Assembly (NCBI RefSeq): GCF_001905345.1
Contig: NZ_LFBV01000005.1
Location: forward strand, 372,001-436,000
Length of the DNA: 64,000 bases
Direction of reading: 5' to 3'
From: Streptomyces uncialis
Lineage (GTDB): Bacteria; Actinomycetota; Actinomycetes; Streptomycetales; Streptomycetaceae
The position numbers were made by a program, and so were the translations under genes. The first letter of the stretch is position 1; the number at the start of each line of letters is the position of its first letter. The notes below the pieces were generated by a model. The model had not been told where the DNA came from and made no database searches. It saw nothing but the letters and a program-made list of their open reading frames with translations. Positions 9,043-17,923 of this stretch are shown in pieces.

Positions 9043-9053
9043 TATGTCGGTCG
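9033..9053. promoter_or_regulatory. 21-bp palindrome across the ctaE start codon
   Basis: CGACCGACAT (9033-9042) and ATGTCGGTCG (9044-9053) are exact inverted copies around one central base. The ctaE ATG occupies 9042-9040. In RNA it can form a 9-bp stem with a short loop that partly hides the start codon. In DNA it has the form of an operator for a dimeric repressor. No regulator can be named. Confidence 0.7.
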
Positions 9054-9256
9054 CTTATCTCGCCCTCACTCCGGGGGGTGCCGTTCGGTGTGTCCATGGG
9101 CGTGACGCGGCCCGGATGGCCCATCGCGGCGGTGTCCGAACCGGTGTTGACGAGGTGTTCGAGGGAGTAGCATCCGCGGCAGCGGTTCCCGTCCCAGGCA
9201 TCAACGCCCCCAAGGGCCCGGCAGGCTCCAGGGCCCTCAAAGCACTCGGAGGAACA

Positions 9257-9658
9257 ATGCAGCCGACCGCCACGGTCCTGGTCTACAGCGATGACGCGGG
9301 CACCCGCGAGCAGGTCCGGTTGGCGACGGGGCGCCGTCCGGCGACCGATGTGCCCGAGGTGCAGTTCATCGAGTGCGCGACGCTGCCCGCGGTGCTGAAG
9401 GAGCTGGACCGCGGGGGCGTCGACGTGTGTGTGCTCGACGGTGAGGCCGTCCCGGCGGGCGGTATGGGTGTCTGCCGGCAGATCAAGGACGAGATCTTCC
9501 GGTGCCCGCCGGTGCTGCTGCTGATCGGGCGCCCGCAGGACGCGTGGCTCGCGACCTGGAGCCGCGCGGAGGCGGCCGTGACCCTGCCGGTGGAGCCGGT
9601 GGAGTTCGCCCACGCCCTGGCGGGGCTGCTGCGCACCCGGCTCGCCGTCCAGGCATAG
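9257..9658 (+). CDS. Stand-alone receiver-like protein
   Basis: The ATG at 9257 has GGAGGA just upstream, giving 133 residues. The sequence follows a CheY-like receiver fold: an acidic pair near the N-terminus (YSDD), a candidate phosphoacceptor Asp61 in VCVLDGE, and a final strand ending in TLPVEPVEF. The usual conserved lysine before the proline at that last strand is missing (TLP). No output domain is attached. It may be a degenerate or differently regulated receiver; the partner kinase is unknown. It is divergent from ctaE and convergent with the L,D-transpeptidase gene, within the respiratory cluster. Confidence 0.75.
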   Translation: MQPTATVLVYSDDAGTREQVRLATGRRPATDVPEVQFIECATLPAVLKELDRGGVDVCVLDGEAVPAGGMGVCRQIKDEIFRCPPVLLLIGRPQDAWLATWSRAEAAVTLPVEPVEFAHALAGLLRTRLAVQA

Positions 9659-9671
9659 CCCGCCAGGGGCA

Positions 9672-9704
9672 CGGGAGGCCGCGGCGCGGCCGTAGCGCCT
9701 CCCG
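9672..9704. terminator. Bidirectional terminator hairpin
   Basis: CGGGAGGC (9672-9679) pairs with GCCTCCCG (9697-9704), with further GC pairing inside. It sits between the convergent receiver-like gene and the L,D-transpeptidase gene. The remaining bases up to 9845 show no gene. Confidence 0.65.
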
Positions 9705-9845
9705 GCCCGCGCCAGGCCCTCCACGGGCCGCGCACGGACTCCACGGACCCGTTCGCCCGTTCGCCCGTCACCCGCTTGCCCGTCGCCCCTTCGTGCCGGT
9801 CCGGCCCCCGGGCGTGTCGGAGGCCGGACGGTACGCGCCGCCGGA

Positions 9846-11108
9846 TCAGACCTGCGGGCGCAGCCGGGCGAGCTGGGTGGCCGGCGGGGTCCGCTTCGCG
9901 GGGTTGCCGATGGCGGCGCTGCCCTCCTGCCATTCGTCCCAGTCGAGGTTCCAGTCCCCGTAGCCGTTGCCGAAGGCGTTCATGTCGTCGCCGTAGCTGT
10001 TGACGACCTTGACGAGGTCGCCCTGGCTGATGGTCTCGTAGAACCAGGCGGCGTTGCCGGTACTCATCCCGGTGCATCCGTGGCTGACGTTGGCGGAGCC
10101 GTGGGAGCTCACCGACCAGGGCGCCGCGTGGACGTACTCCCCGCTCCAGGTGACGCGGGTGGCGTAGTACACGGGCAGGTTGTACGACTCCGAGGTGCCT
10201 TCGGCGATGCCGACGCTGGTCCCGCGCATCCGTACGAAGTACTCCTTGCCGAGCACCACCTTGATGCCGTTGCGGGTCTCGAAGCCGGGCTTGCCGGTGG
10301 TGACGGGGATCGTGTTGATCTCCTCACCGTTGCGGTAGACCGTCATCGTGTGCGCGGAGGCGTCGGTGACGGCGACGATCCGGTCGCCCGTGGTGATCTT
10401 CAGATCCGCGCTGTTGCCGCCCCAGAGCCGCTCGCCGAGCTTGATGCCCTTGAGGTTGCTGTGGGCCCGTACGGAGGCGTTGACGGGCCAGTACTCCTTG
10501 GGCCGGTAGTGCAGGGTCTGGTCGTCGACCCAGTACCAGGAGCCCTCGACGGAGGGCTGGGATTCCACCCGCAGACCGCGCTCGATGGTGACGCGGGTCG
10601 CCTTGTCGGTGACCTCCTCGCTCAGCTCCGCGATGATGGGCTGGCCCACGCCGTACTTGCCCTCCTCGGGGCCGAACGTGACCTCCAGTTCGCGCTTCTT
10701 GCTGGGCACCCCGGTGTCGAAGGCCAGGACCTTGCGGCCGGGTGAGCCGTCGGTGTTCTCGGTGCTCACCCGTACGGTGTAGTGCTCCCCGGCGGCCAGG
10801 GGGGTGGTGGTGTGCCAGCGGGTGCCGTCGGCGGCGAGCCGGCCGGCGACGAAGCGGCCGGCGGCGTCGGTGGCCGTCACATCGGTGATGCGGCCCTGTT
10901 TGCCGCCCTTGGAGATGATCTCCAGCGGCTGGTCCGGGTCCACCTTGCCGGTGCCCGAGGAGTTGTTGAAGACCACCTGGCTCGCCGCGTCGTACGGCGC
11001 GGCCGACAGCGGGTGGTCCGGGCGACCGCCGCAAGCGGTGGCGCCCGCGCCGAGGGCGGCCACCAGCGTGCAGCTCAGAACCGTGCGGGTTCGCGGTGAG
11101 TTGCTCAT
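9846..11108 (-). CDS. L,D-transpeptidase lipoprotein with Ig-like domain
   Basis: The 420-residue protein begins with a signal peptide and a lipobox (GAGATAC, acylated Cys near residue 26), so it is anchored on the outer face of the membrane. The middle is an Ig-like region resembling mycobacterial LdtMt2-type enzymes. The C-terminal YkuD domain carries the catalytic motif SHGCTGMS with Cys345. These enzymes make 3-3 cross-links in peptidoglycan. The ATG at 11108 is clear. The gene lies between ctaF and ctaE on the same strand, separated from ctaF by a terminator hairpin. Confidence 0.93.
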   Translation of the reverse strand: MSNSPRTRTVLSCTLVAALGAGATACGGRPDHPLSAAPYDAASQVVFNNSSGTGKVDPDQPLEIISKGGKQGRITDVTATDAAGRFVAGRLAADGTRWHTTTPLAAGEHYTVRVSTENTDGSPGRKVLAFDTGVPSKKRELEVTFGPEEGKYGVGQPIIAELSEEVTDKATRVTIERGLRVESQPSVEGSWYWVDDQTLHYRPKEYWPVNASVRAHSNLKGIKLGERLWGGNSADLKITTGDRIVAVTDASAHTMTVYRNGEEINTIPVTTGKPGFETRNGIKVVLGKEYFVRMRGTSVGIAEGTSESYNLPVYYATRVTWSGEYVHAAPWSVSSHGSANVSHGCTGMSTGNAAWFYETISQGDLVKVVNSYGDDMNAFGNGYGDWNLDWDEWQEGSAAIGNPAKRTPPATQLARLRPQV

Positions 11109-11195
11109 GGGCCGAGCCTAGGAACGACTCACCTCGCGGGCGCGGTGGGTGGGCCGTCCGGGGGGCGTCCGTTACTGCGTCCGGGGCAAGGAGAA

Positions 11196-11229
11196 GGACC
11201 CGGACCCTCCGTGAGGAGTGTCCGGGTCC
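11196..11229 (-). terminator. Terminator of ctaCDF
   Basis: GGACCCGGAC (11196-11205) and GTCCGGGTCC (11220-11229) form a perfect 10-bp stem with a 14-nt loop, directly after the ctaF stop codon at 11250. Confidence 0.8.
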
Positions 11230-11249
11230 CTTACGGCCCAGGCCGCGTG

Positions 11250-11648
11250 CTACTGGTTCTGGTTCTCGCCCTGGTAGTACTCGAAGACCCAGCCCCACAG
11301 ACCGATCAGCAGGATCGGCAGCGAGAAGTACAGCAGCCACCAGCCGAAGATGACTCCGCAGAACGCGAACGCGCCACCGACGGCGAGAGCGAGCGGCTGC
11401 CAGCTGTGCGGGCTGAAGAAGCCCACCTCACCGGCGTCGTCCGCGACATCGGCCTCCTTGTTGTCCTGCGCGCCCACGTCGACCCGCTTGGCCGTGAAGG
11501 CCAGGTAGTAGCCGATCATGATGCACAGGCCGAAGGTCAGGAAGAGCGCCGTGGTACCGGCCGGCTCCTTCGACCACACGCCATAGACGATCGCCATGAC
11601 GAGCACGAAGACGCTCAGCCAGATGAACATCTTGCCCTGGATCTTCAC
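11250..11648 (-). CDS. ctaF: Cytochrome c oxidase subunit IV, actinobacterial type
   Basis: The 132-residue protein has four hydrophobic segments arranged as two pairs around a hydrophilic loop near residues 55-75. It is the small extra subunit of the actinobacterial aa3 oxidase. The GTG start at 11648 overlaps the ctaD stop codon in a GTGA, so translation is coupled. It is the last gene of ctaC-ctaD-ctaF, with a strong hairpin behind it. Confidence 0.95.
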   Translation of the reverse strand: MKIQGKMFIWLSVFVLVMAIVYGVWSKEPAGTTALFLTFGLCIMIGYYLAFTAKRVDVGAQDNKEADVADDAGEVGFFSPHSWQPLALAVGGAFAFCGVIFGWWLLYFSLPILLIGLWGWVFEYYQGENQNQ

Positions 11649-13396
11649 TTGCCGGCCTCCTTGCCGCCGGCCAGCGCCTCACCGGAACCGGGGCCGAGGT
11701 GCCCGCCCGCGTTCTCCAGCTGGTCGAGCGCGGCGATCTCCGGGTGATGCAGATCGAACGCCGGGGATTCGGAACGAATACGCGGCAGGGTGAGGAAGTT
11801 GTGCCGGGGCGGCGGGCAGGACGTCGCCCACTCCAGGGAGCGGCCGTAACCCCACGGGTCGTCGACCTCGACCTTCTTGCCGTACTTGGCGGTCTTCCAC
11901 ACGTTGTAGAAGAACGGCAGCATCGACAGACCGAGCAGGAACGAGCTGATCGTGGAGATCGTGTTCAGGGCGGTGAAGCCGTCCGCGTCCAGGTAGTCCG
12001 CGTAGCGGCGTGCCATGCCCTCGGCGCCCAGCCAGTGCTGGACCAGGAAGGTGCCGTGGAATCCGATGAACAGCGTCCAGAAGGTGATCTTGCCGAGCCG
12101 CTCGTCCAGCATCTTTCCGGTGAACTTCGGCCACCAGAAGTGGAAGCCGGCGAACATCGCGAAGACCACGGTGCCGAAGATGACGTAGTGGAAGTGCGCG
12201 ACGACGAAGTACGAGTCGGAGACGTGGAAGTCCAGCGGCGGCGAGGCCAGGATGACGCCCGTCAGACCACCGAAGGTGAAGGTGATCAGGAAGCCGATCG
12301 CCCAGAGCATCGGTGTCTCGAAGGACAGCGAGCCCTTCCACATCGTGCCGATCCAGTTGAAGAACTTCACACCGGTCGGAACGGCGATGAGGAACGTCAT
12401 GAAGGAGAAGAACGGCAGGAGTACGCCACCGGTGACATACATGTGGTGCGCCCACACCGTGACCGAAAGACCGGCAATGGCAATGGTCGCGCCGATCAGG
12501 CCGGAATAGCCGAACATCGGCTTACGGCTGAATACGGGCAGTACTTCGGAAATGATGCCGAAGAACGGCAGAGCGATGATGTACACCTCGGGATGGCCGA
12601 AGAACCAGAAGAGGTGTTGCCACAGCAGCGCCCCGCCATTCGCGGGATCGAAGATCTGCGCACCGAATTTCCGGTCGGCCTCCAGCGCGAAGAGCGCGGC
12701 GGCGAGCACGGGGAAGGCGAGCAGGACCAGCACACCGGTCAGCAGCACGTTCCACGTGAAGATCGGCATCCGGAACATCGTCATGCCGGGAGCGCGCATG
12801 CAGATGATGGTGGTGATGAAGTTGACCGAGCCGAGGATCGTGCCGAAGCCGGAGAAGGCCAGACCCATGATCCACATGTCCGCTCCGACGCCCGGCGAGC
12901 GGACCGAGTCGGACAGCGGCGAGTAGGCGAACCAGCCGAAGTCGGCCGCGCCGTTCGGGGTCAGGAAGCCCGCGACCGCGATGAGCGAGCCGAACAGGTA
13001 CAGCCAGTAGGCGAACATGTTCAGCCGCGGGAACGCGACGTCGGGGGCACCGATCTGGAGCGGCATGATCCAGTTCGCGAAGCCCGCGAACAGCGGCGTC
13101 GCGAACATCAGCAGCATGATCGTGCCGTGCATCGTGAACGCCTGGTTGAACTGCTCGTTCGACATGATCTGCGTGCCGGGACGGGCGAGCTCGGCGCGCA
13201 TGAACAGCGCCATGACGCCGCCGACGCAGAAGAAGACGAACGAGGTGACCAGGTAGAGCGTACCGATGGTCTTGTGGTCGGTGGTGGTGAGCCACTTGAT
13301 CACGACGTTGCCGGGCTGCTTGCGCCGGACCGGTAGCTCGTTCTCGTACGAGTCGTCGGCCGTGGCGGCACCCTGAGGTTCATTGAGGATGCTCAC
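11645..13396 (-). CDS. ctaD: Cytochrome c oxidase subunit I
   Basis: The 583-residue protein has twelve predicted membrane helices and carries the haem a, haem a3 and CuB centres of the aa3 oxidase. Conserved stretches include HLFWFFGHPEVYI (CuB and cross-linked Tyr region) and VAHFHYVIFG (haem ligands). The GTG at 13396 is chosen because it overlaps the ctaC stop codon (GTGA) and begins MSILNEPQG; the frame extends further upstream only through ctaC. It reduces oxygen to water and pumps protons, taking electrons from the bcc complex. Confidence 0.97.
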   Translation of the reverse strand: MSILNEPQGAATADDSYENELPVRRKQPGNVVIKWLTTTDHKTIGTLYLVTSFVFFCVGGVMALFMRAELARPGTQIMSNEQFNQAFTMHGTIMLLMFATPLFAGFANWIMPLQIGAPDVAFPRLNMFAYWLYLFGSLIAVAGFLTPNGAADFGWFAYSPLSDSVRSPGVGADMWIMGLAFSGFGTILGSVNFITTIICMRAPGMTMFRMPIFTWNVLLTGVLVLLAFPVLAAALFALEADRKFGAQIFDPANGGALLWQHLFWFFGHPEVYIIALPFFGIISEVLPVFSRKPMFGYSGLIGATIAIAGLSVTVWAHHMYVTGGVLLPFFSFMTFLIAVPTGVKFFNWIGTMWKGSLSFETPMLWAIGFLITFTFGGLTGVILASPPLDFHVSDSYFVVAHFHYVIFGTVVFAMFAGFHFWWPKFTGKMLDERLGKITFWTLFIGFHGTFLVQHWLGAEGMARRYADYLDADGFTALNTISTISSFLLGLSMLPFFYNVWKTAKYGKKVEVDDPWGYGRSLEWATSCPPPRHNFLTLPRIRSESPAFDLHHPEIAALDQLENAGGHLGPGSGEALAGGKEAGK

Positions 13397-14352
13397 AGGT
13401 TGTTCGTCTCCCGGTTCTTCTCGTGCTTCGTCTGCTCGATGCCGGCCGGGACGTAACCGGTCTGCCCCTTCTCGGCGAGCTCCTTCAGGTGCTCCTGATA
13501 GCGCTCGGGAGAGACGATCTTGACGTTGAAGAGCATGCGGGAGTGGTCCGTGCCGCACAGCTCGGCGCACTTGCCCATCATGGTGCCCTCCCTGCTGGGG
13601 GTCACCTCGAAGGCGTTGGTGTGGCCCGGGATGACGTCCATCTTCATCAGGAACGGCACCGCCCAGAAGGAGTGGATGACGTCACGAGAGGTCAGGACGA
13701 AGCGGACCCTCTCCCCCTTGGGGAGCACGAGGGTCGGGCCGGGGTTGCCCGTCTGGGGGTTACGGGTACCGGGAACGCCGACGTCGTAGACGCCGCCCGC
13801 GTTCTCCGGGAAGTCCTCCACGAAGCGGTCGGGGATCGCCTTCAGGTTCTTGTCGGTCTTCGCGTCACCCGTCGAGCCCGGAACCTGCTCGATGTAGTTG
13901 AAGGCCCAGCTCCACTGGAAGCCGACCACGTTCACGATGTGGGGAGGCTTGTCCTGGAGTTCGAGCAGCTTCGACTCGTCGCGGGCGGTGAAGTAGAAGA
14001 ACACCGAGACGATGAGGATCGGAACCACGGTGTACAACGCCTCAAGGGGCATGTTGTACCGGGTCTGCGGGGGAACTTCGACCTTGGAGCGGCTGCGCCG
14101 GTGGAAGAAGACACTCCACAGGATCAGGCCCCACACCAATACGCCGACGGCGAGCGCGGCGGCCCACGAGCCCTGCCACAGGGAGAGGATGCGGGGACCC
14201 TCTTCGGTGGTCGGAGTGGGCATACCAAGGCGGGGGAAGTCCTTGTATGTGCAACCGGTGGCGGTTGCCAGGACCAGGCCCGCAGTCAGTGCCTGCAGCA
14301 GCTTCCGCCGCATCGGGCGCCGCGGCGAGCGGTCGGAGCCGTTGGGACTCAC
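13393..14352 (-). CDS. ctaC: Cytochrome c oxidase subunit II (lipoprotein)
   Basis: The 319-residue protein has a signal peptide with a lipobox ending TATGC, two membrane segments and a periplasm-facing cupredoxin domain. The CuA ligands are in CAELCGTDHSRM (Cys262, Cys266, His270, Met273). It receives electrons from QcrC and hands them to CtaD. The GTG start at 14352 gives the usual N-terminus; a GGGAAGG stretch lies upstream. The gene is first in ctaCDF and divergent from the cysteine desulfurase fusion gene. The 320-bp gap between them must hold both promoters. Confidence 0.96.
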   Translation of the reverse strand: MSPNGSDRSPRRPMRRKLLQALTAGLVLATATGCTYKDFPRLGMPTPTTEEGPRILSLWQGSWAAALAVGVLVWGLILWSVFFHRRSRSKVEVPPQTRYNMPLEALYTVVPILIVSVFFYFTARDESKLLELQDKPPHIVNVVGFQWSWAFNYIEQVPGSTGDAKTDKNLKAIPDRFVEDFPENAGGVYDVGVPGTRNPQTGNPGPTLVLPKGERVRFVLTSRDVIHSFWAVPFLMKMDVIPGHTNAFEVTPSREGTMMGKCAELCGTDHSRMLFNVKIVSPERYQEHLKELAEKGQTGYVPAGIEQTKHEKNRETNNL

Positions 14353-14672
14353 GTAGCGCCTTCCCGGGAGTCTCGCCCGTGCGTCGGCTGCGGCCTTCTC
14401 GCAGGTCGGTCGCCGCCCTGCGACGGGCAGGGGTTTGGATGTTTATGCGGACCAAACCCTACTGGACGCAATTTGGGGTCGCGCGGGGAGGGTGCCCAAC
14501 GCGCCGCCCGACTCCCCGAAGGGGTGGTGCACCGCTGGTCGGGGGGCCGCCCGACGAACGGAGCCGGGGGTTCCGGGGCCCGGCGGGGGCGGTGGATCGG
14601 CGTGCGTGGCGGCGCTTCTGACGGCCCCTCCGGCAGCCGTTCGGGGGGTGCCGGAGGGGTTACCGTACGGGC

Positions 14673-16100
14673 GTGTCCTACTTCGACGCCGCGTCCTCCG
14701 CTCCGCTGCATCCCGTCGCCCGGCAGGCGCTCCAGGCCTCCCTGGACGAGGGATGGGCCGACCCCGCCCGGCTCTACCGCGAGGGGCGGCGGGCCCGGAT
14801 GCTGCTGGACGCCGCCCGTGAGGCGGCGGCCCAGGCGGTGGGCTGCCGTCCGGACGAGCTGGTGTTCACCTCCTCGGGCACCCGGGCCGTGCATTCGGGT
14901 GTCGCCGGGGCCCTCGCCGGGCGCCGCCGTGTCGGGGGCCATCTGGTGGTGTCGGCGGTCGAGCACTCCTCCGTACTGCACGCGGCCGAGGCGCACGAGG
15001 CGGCCGGCGGTTCCGTGAGCCGGGTCCCGGTCGGCCGGACGGGCGCGGTCGACGCGGACACCTACGGGACGGCCCTGCGTACGGACACCGCGCTGGCCTG
15101 TCTCCAGTCGGCGAACCACGAGGTGGGCACGGAGCAGCCGGTGGCGGAGGTCGCGGAGAGCTGCCGGGCGGCCGGGGTGCCGCTGCTGGTGGACGCGGCG
15201 CAGTCCCTCGGCTGGGGGCCGGTGCCCGGCGGATGGTCCCTGCTGACCGGCAGCGCGCACAAGTGGGGCGGTCCGGCCGGGGTGGGGCTGCTGGTGGTGC
15301 GCAAGGGGGCGCGGTTCGCGGTGCGCGGGCCGGTGGACGAGCGGGAGTCCGGGCGGGCGCCCGGGTTCGAGAACATCCCGGCGATCGTCGCGGCGGCGGC
15401 GTCGCTGCGGGCGGTCCAGGGCGCGGCGGCCGAGGAGGCAGTCCGGCTGCGGGCACTGACCGACCGGCTGCGGGAGCGGGTGCCGCTGCTGGTGCCGGAC
15501 ACGGAGGTGGTGGGCGATCCGGTACGCCGGCTGCCGCACCTCGTCACCTTCTCCTCTCTTTACGTGGACGGCGAGAGCGTGCTGTCCGAGCTGGACCGGG
15601 CCGGGTTCTCCGTGTCGTCCGGCTCGTCGTGCACCAGCAGCACGCTGACGCCGAGCCATGTGCTCAAGGCGATGGGGGTGCTCAGCGAGGGCAACGTACG
15701 GGTGTCGCTGCCCGTCGGGACCACGGCCGAGGAGGTCGAACGGTTCCTCGGCGTACTGCCCGGGGTGGTGGCGGAGGTCCGCGCGAAGTTGGGTGCGCAC
15801 ACCCATGCGGGTTCCCGTGCGGCTTCCCGTGCGGGTGGCTCCGAGGAGGCTGCGGCGGAGGTCGCCGGGGAGGCCGGGCCGCTGGTGGTCGACGCGCTCG
15901 GGAAGCGGTGTCCGTTGCCGGTGATCGAGCTGGCGAAGGTGATCGGGCGGGTGCCGGTCGGGGGGACGGTCGTCGTGCTCGCGGACGACGAGGCGGCGCG
16001 GTTGGACATTCCCGCGTGGTGCGAGATGCGGGGCCAGCGCTATGTGGGTGAGACCCCGGCGGCACGGGGTTCCGCCTACGAGGTGATCCGCCTCGCCTGA
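14673..16100 (+). CDS. Cysteine desulfurase fused to a TusA sulfur carrier
   Basis: The 475-residue protein joins two sulfur-transfer modules. Residues 1 to about 385 are a NifS/IscS-like cysteine desulfurase with PLP Lys197 (SAHKWGG) and active-site Cys320 (SSGSSCTSS). After an Ala/Gly-rich linker, residues 405-475 form a TusA domain with sulfur-carrying Cys413 (GKRCPLPV). The first domain would strip sulfur from cysteine as a persulfide and pass it directly to TusA, for example for tRNA or cofactor thiolation. The GTG start is preceded by TACCGT (14661-14666) with a 6-nt gap, suggesting a leaderless mRNA. The final acceptor is unknown. Confidence 0.92.
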   Translation: MSYFDAASSAPLHPVARQALQASLDEGWADPARLYREGRRARMLLDAAREAAAQAVGCRPDELVFTSSGTRAVHSGVAGALAGRRRVGGHLVVSAVEHSSVLHAAEAHEAAGGSVSRVPVGRTGAVDADTYGTALRTDTALACLQSANHEVGTEQPVAEVAESCRAAGVPLLVDAAQSLGWGPVPGGWSLLTGSAHKWGGPAGVGLLVVRKGARFAVRGPVDERESGRAPGFENIPAIVAAAASLRAVQGAAAEEAVRLRALTDRLRERVPLLVPDTEVVGDPVRRLPHLVTFSSLYVDGESVLSELDRAGFSVSSGSSCTSSTLTPSHVLKAMGVLSEGNVRVSLPVGTTAEEVERFLGVLPGVVAEVRAKLGAHTHAGSRAASRAGGSEEAAAEVAGEAGPLVVDALGKRCPLPVIELAKVIGRVPVGGTVVVLADDEAARLDIPAWCEMRGQRYVGETPAARGSAYEVIRLA

Positions 16101-16745
16101 CCCCGTCCCGCGCCCCTGGGTTCCGCCTCGTCCCGTGCCCGGTCGGGGTGCGGGTCGCTCGTGGGGCCCAGGCCCTCGGGACTCACCCTTTCCCGGTGGC
16201 GTGCGGGTCGCCCGTGGTTTTGCGCAGTTCCCCGCGCCCCTAGGGTTCCCCACCTGGGCGTACTTGTTCCCGCGCGGGTACGGACGGGGGTGCGCAGTTC
16301 CCCGCGCCCCTGAGGAGGCCGCCCCGTCCCGTGCGCGCGTCGGGTGCGGGTCGCCCGTGGGGCCCAGGCCCTCGGGACTCACCCTTTCCGGTGGCGTGCG
16401 GGTCGCCCGTGGTTTTGCGCAGTTCCCCGCGCCCCTGGGGAGGCCGCCTCGTACCGTGCGCGGTCGGGTGCGGGTCGCCCGCACCCGGCCGGATGGGGCA
16501 AGCGGCACATCTCAGGGGCGCGGGGAACTGCGCGAGAACGAGGACCGGCCCGCACCCGACGGACGACGAACAGGGGCAGCATCCAGGGGCGCGGGGAACT
16601 GCGCACCCACGAACCGCCCGCACCCGACCCCGACGGGACGAAGCAGGAACCCAGGGGCGCGGGGAACTGCGCGAGGACGGCCTGCACCCGACGAGGAACG
16701 GATCGGGGCAGCATCCCGGGGGCGCGGGCAACCGCGCCCCCGGAC
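16101..16745. repeat. Intergenic repeat array B
   Basis: No gene lies here. Three reversed 19-bp cores (16222-16240, 16292-16310, 16417-16435) are followed by three forward cores (16515-16533, 16586-16604, 16654-16672) and a degenerate one near 16720. The array begins at the desulfurase-TusA stop codon and ends 15 bp before the PfkB kinase stop codon, so it fills a convergent gap. It lacks the central module seen in arrays C, D, F and G. Confidence 0.9.
16129..16436 (+). repeat. 112-bp direct duplication inside array B
   Basis: The segments 16129-16241 and 16325-16436 are about 93 % identical by eye and share the phrases GTGGGGCCCAGGCCCTCGGG and GGACTCACCCTTTCC. Each ends in a reversed repeat core. 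This indicates recent duplication within the array. Confidence 0.85.
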
Positions 16746-16759
16746 CACCCGCCGGGCGG

Positions 16760-17734
16760 CTACGCCAGGTGGCGGACGACCTCCTGCGCGGCCTCGTGGC
16801 CATACGCCTTCGTGAAGCGGTCCATGAAGTGGACCCGGCTCAGCTCGTACTCCTGCGTGCCCAGCGTCTCGATGACCAGCGTCGCGAGCATGCAGCCGAC
16901 CTGCGCGGCCCGCTCAAGCCCGACCCCCCAGGCGAGCCCGGAGAGGAACCCGGCCCGGAACGCGTCGCCGACCCCCGTCGGGTCGACCTTCGCCTTCTCC
17001 TCGGGCACCCCGACCTCGATGGGGTCGTGCCCGACCCGCTCGATCCGCACGCCCCGCGCGCCCAGCGTGGTGACCCGGTGCCCGACCCGCGCGAGGATCT
17101 CCTCGTCGGTCCAGCCGGTCTTCGCCTCGATGAGCCCCTTCTCGTACTCGTTGGAGAAGAGGAACGCGGCGCCGTCCAGCAGTATGCGGATCTCGTCGCC
17201 GTCCATCCGGGCGATCTGCTGGGAGAAGTCCGCGGCGAACGGGATCGCCCGGGTGCGGCACTCCTCGGTGTGCCGGAGCATCCCCTCGGGGTCGTCCGCG
17301 CCGATGAGGACGAGGTCGAGGCCCCCGACCCGGTCGGCGACGGCCTTCAGCTCGATCAGCCGGGCCTCGCTCATCGCGCCCGTGTAGAAGGAGCCGATCT
17401 GGTTGTGGTCGGCGTCGGTGGTGACGACGAACCGCGCGGTGTGCAGCACCTCGGAGATCCGTACGGAGGCGGTGTCGACCCCGTGCCGGTCGAGCCACGC
17501 GCGGTACTCGTCGAAGTCCGAACCGGCGGCGCCGACCAGGACAGGGGTGGCGCCGAGCTGGCCCATGCCGAAGGCGATGTTCGCCCCGACCCCGCCGCGC
17601 CGTACGTCGAGGGTGTCGACAAGGAAGGAAAGGGAGACCGTGTGCAGTTGATCTGCGACGAGCTGGTCGGCGAACCGTCCGGGGAAGGTCATCAGATGGT
17701 CGGTGGCGATGGAGCCGGTGACTGCGATACGCAC
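16760..17734 (-). CDS. PfkB-family carbohydrate or nucleoside kinase
   Basis: The GTG at 17734 gives 324 residues and has AGGAG 9 nt upstream; in-frame codons further out look non-coding. The N-terminal GSIATDHL, the double-glycine region RRGGVGANIAFG and the C-terminal anion-hole/catalytic motif DPTGVGDAFRAGF define the ribokinase (PfkB) family. The sequence resembles actinobacterial adenosine kinases, but the substrate (adenosine, ribose or another sugar) cannot be fixed from motifs. It is monocistronic, with repeat array B behind it and a divergent small gene ahead. Confidence 0.9.
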   Translation of the reverse strand: MRIAVTGSIATDHLMTFPGRFADQLVADQLHTVSLSFLVDTLDVRRGGVGANIAFGMGQLGATPVLVGAAGSDFDEYRAWLDRHGVDTASVRISEVLHTARFVVTTDADHNQIGSFYTGAMSEARLIELKAVADRVGGLDLVLIGADDPEGMLRHTEECRTRAIPFAADFSQQIARMDGDEIRILLDGAAFLFSNEYEKGLIEAKTGWTDEEILARVGHRVTTLGARGVRIERVGHDPIEVGVPEEKAKVDPTGVGDAFRAGFLSGLAWGVGLERAAQVGCMLATLVIETLGTQEYELSRVHFMDRFTKAYGHEAAQEVVRHLA

Positions 17735-17923
17735 GGCGAAGCGCTCCTGTGGGAACTGGGGGCGGCTGGGTGGGCCTGGCACAGGGCATGCCGCCCCGGA
17801 GCCCGGCAGGACTGAACACTTCACGCTACCGGGTCATCGCAACGGTCCGAACCGTACGGAGGGGTGGAAACTACCGGATAGTAGGGCTTTTTTCACCGGA
17901 CTCGGGGCGTCTACGGTGCCGGT

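Noticed and set aside
14353..14672. Possible -35/-10 pairs for ctaC such as TTGCGT and CATAAA on the minus strand near 14440-14475
   Set aside because: Several alternative pairings fit equally poorly, so no promoter is called. The gap shows no gene.
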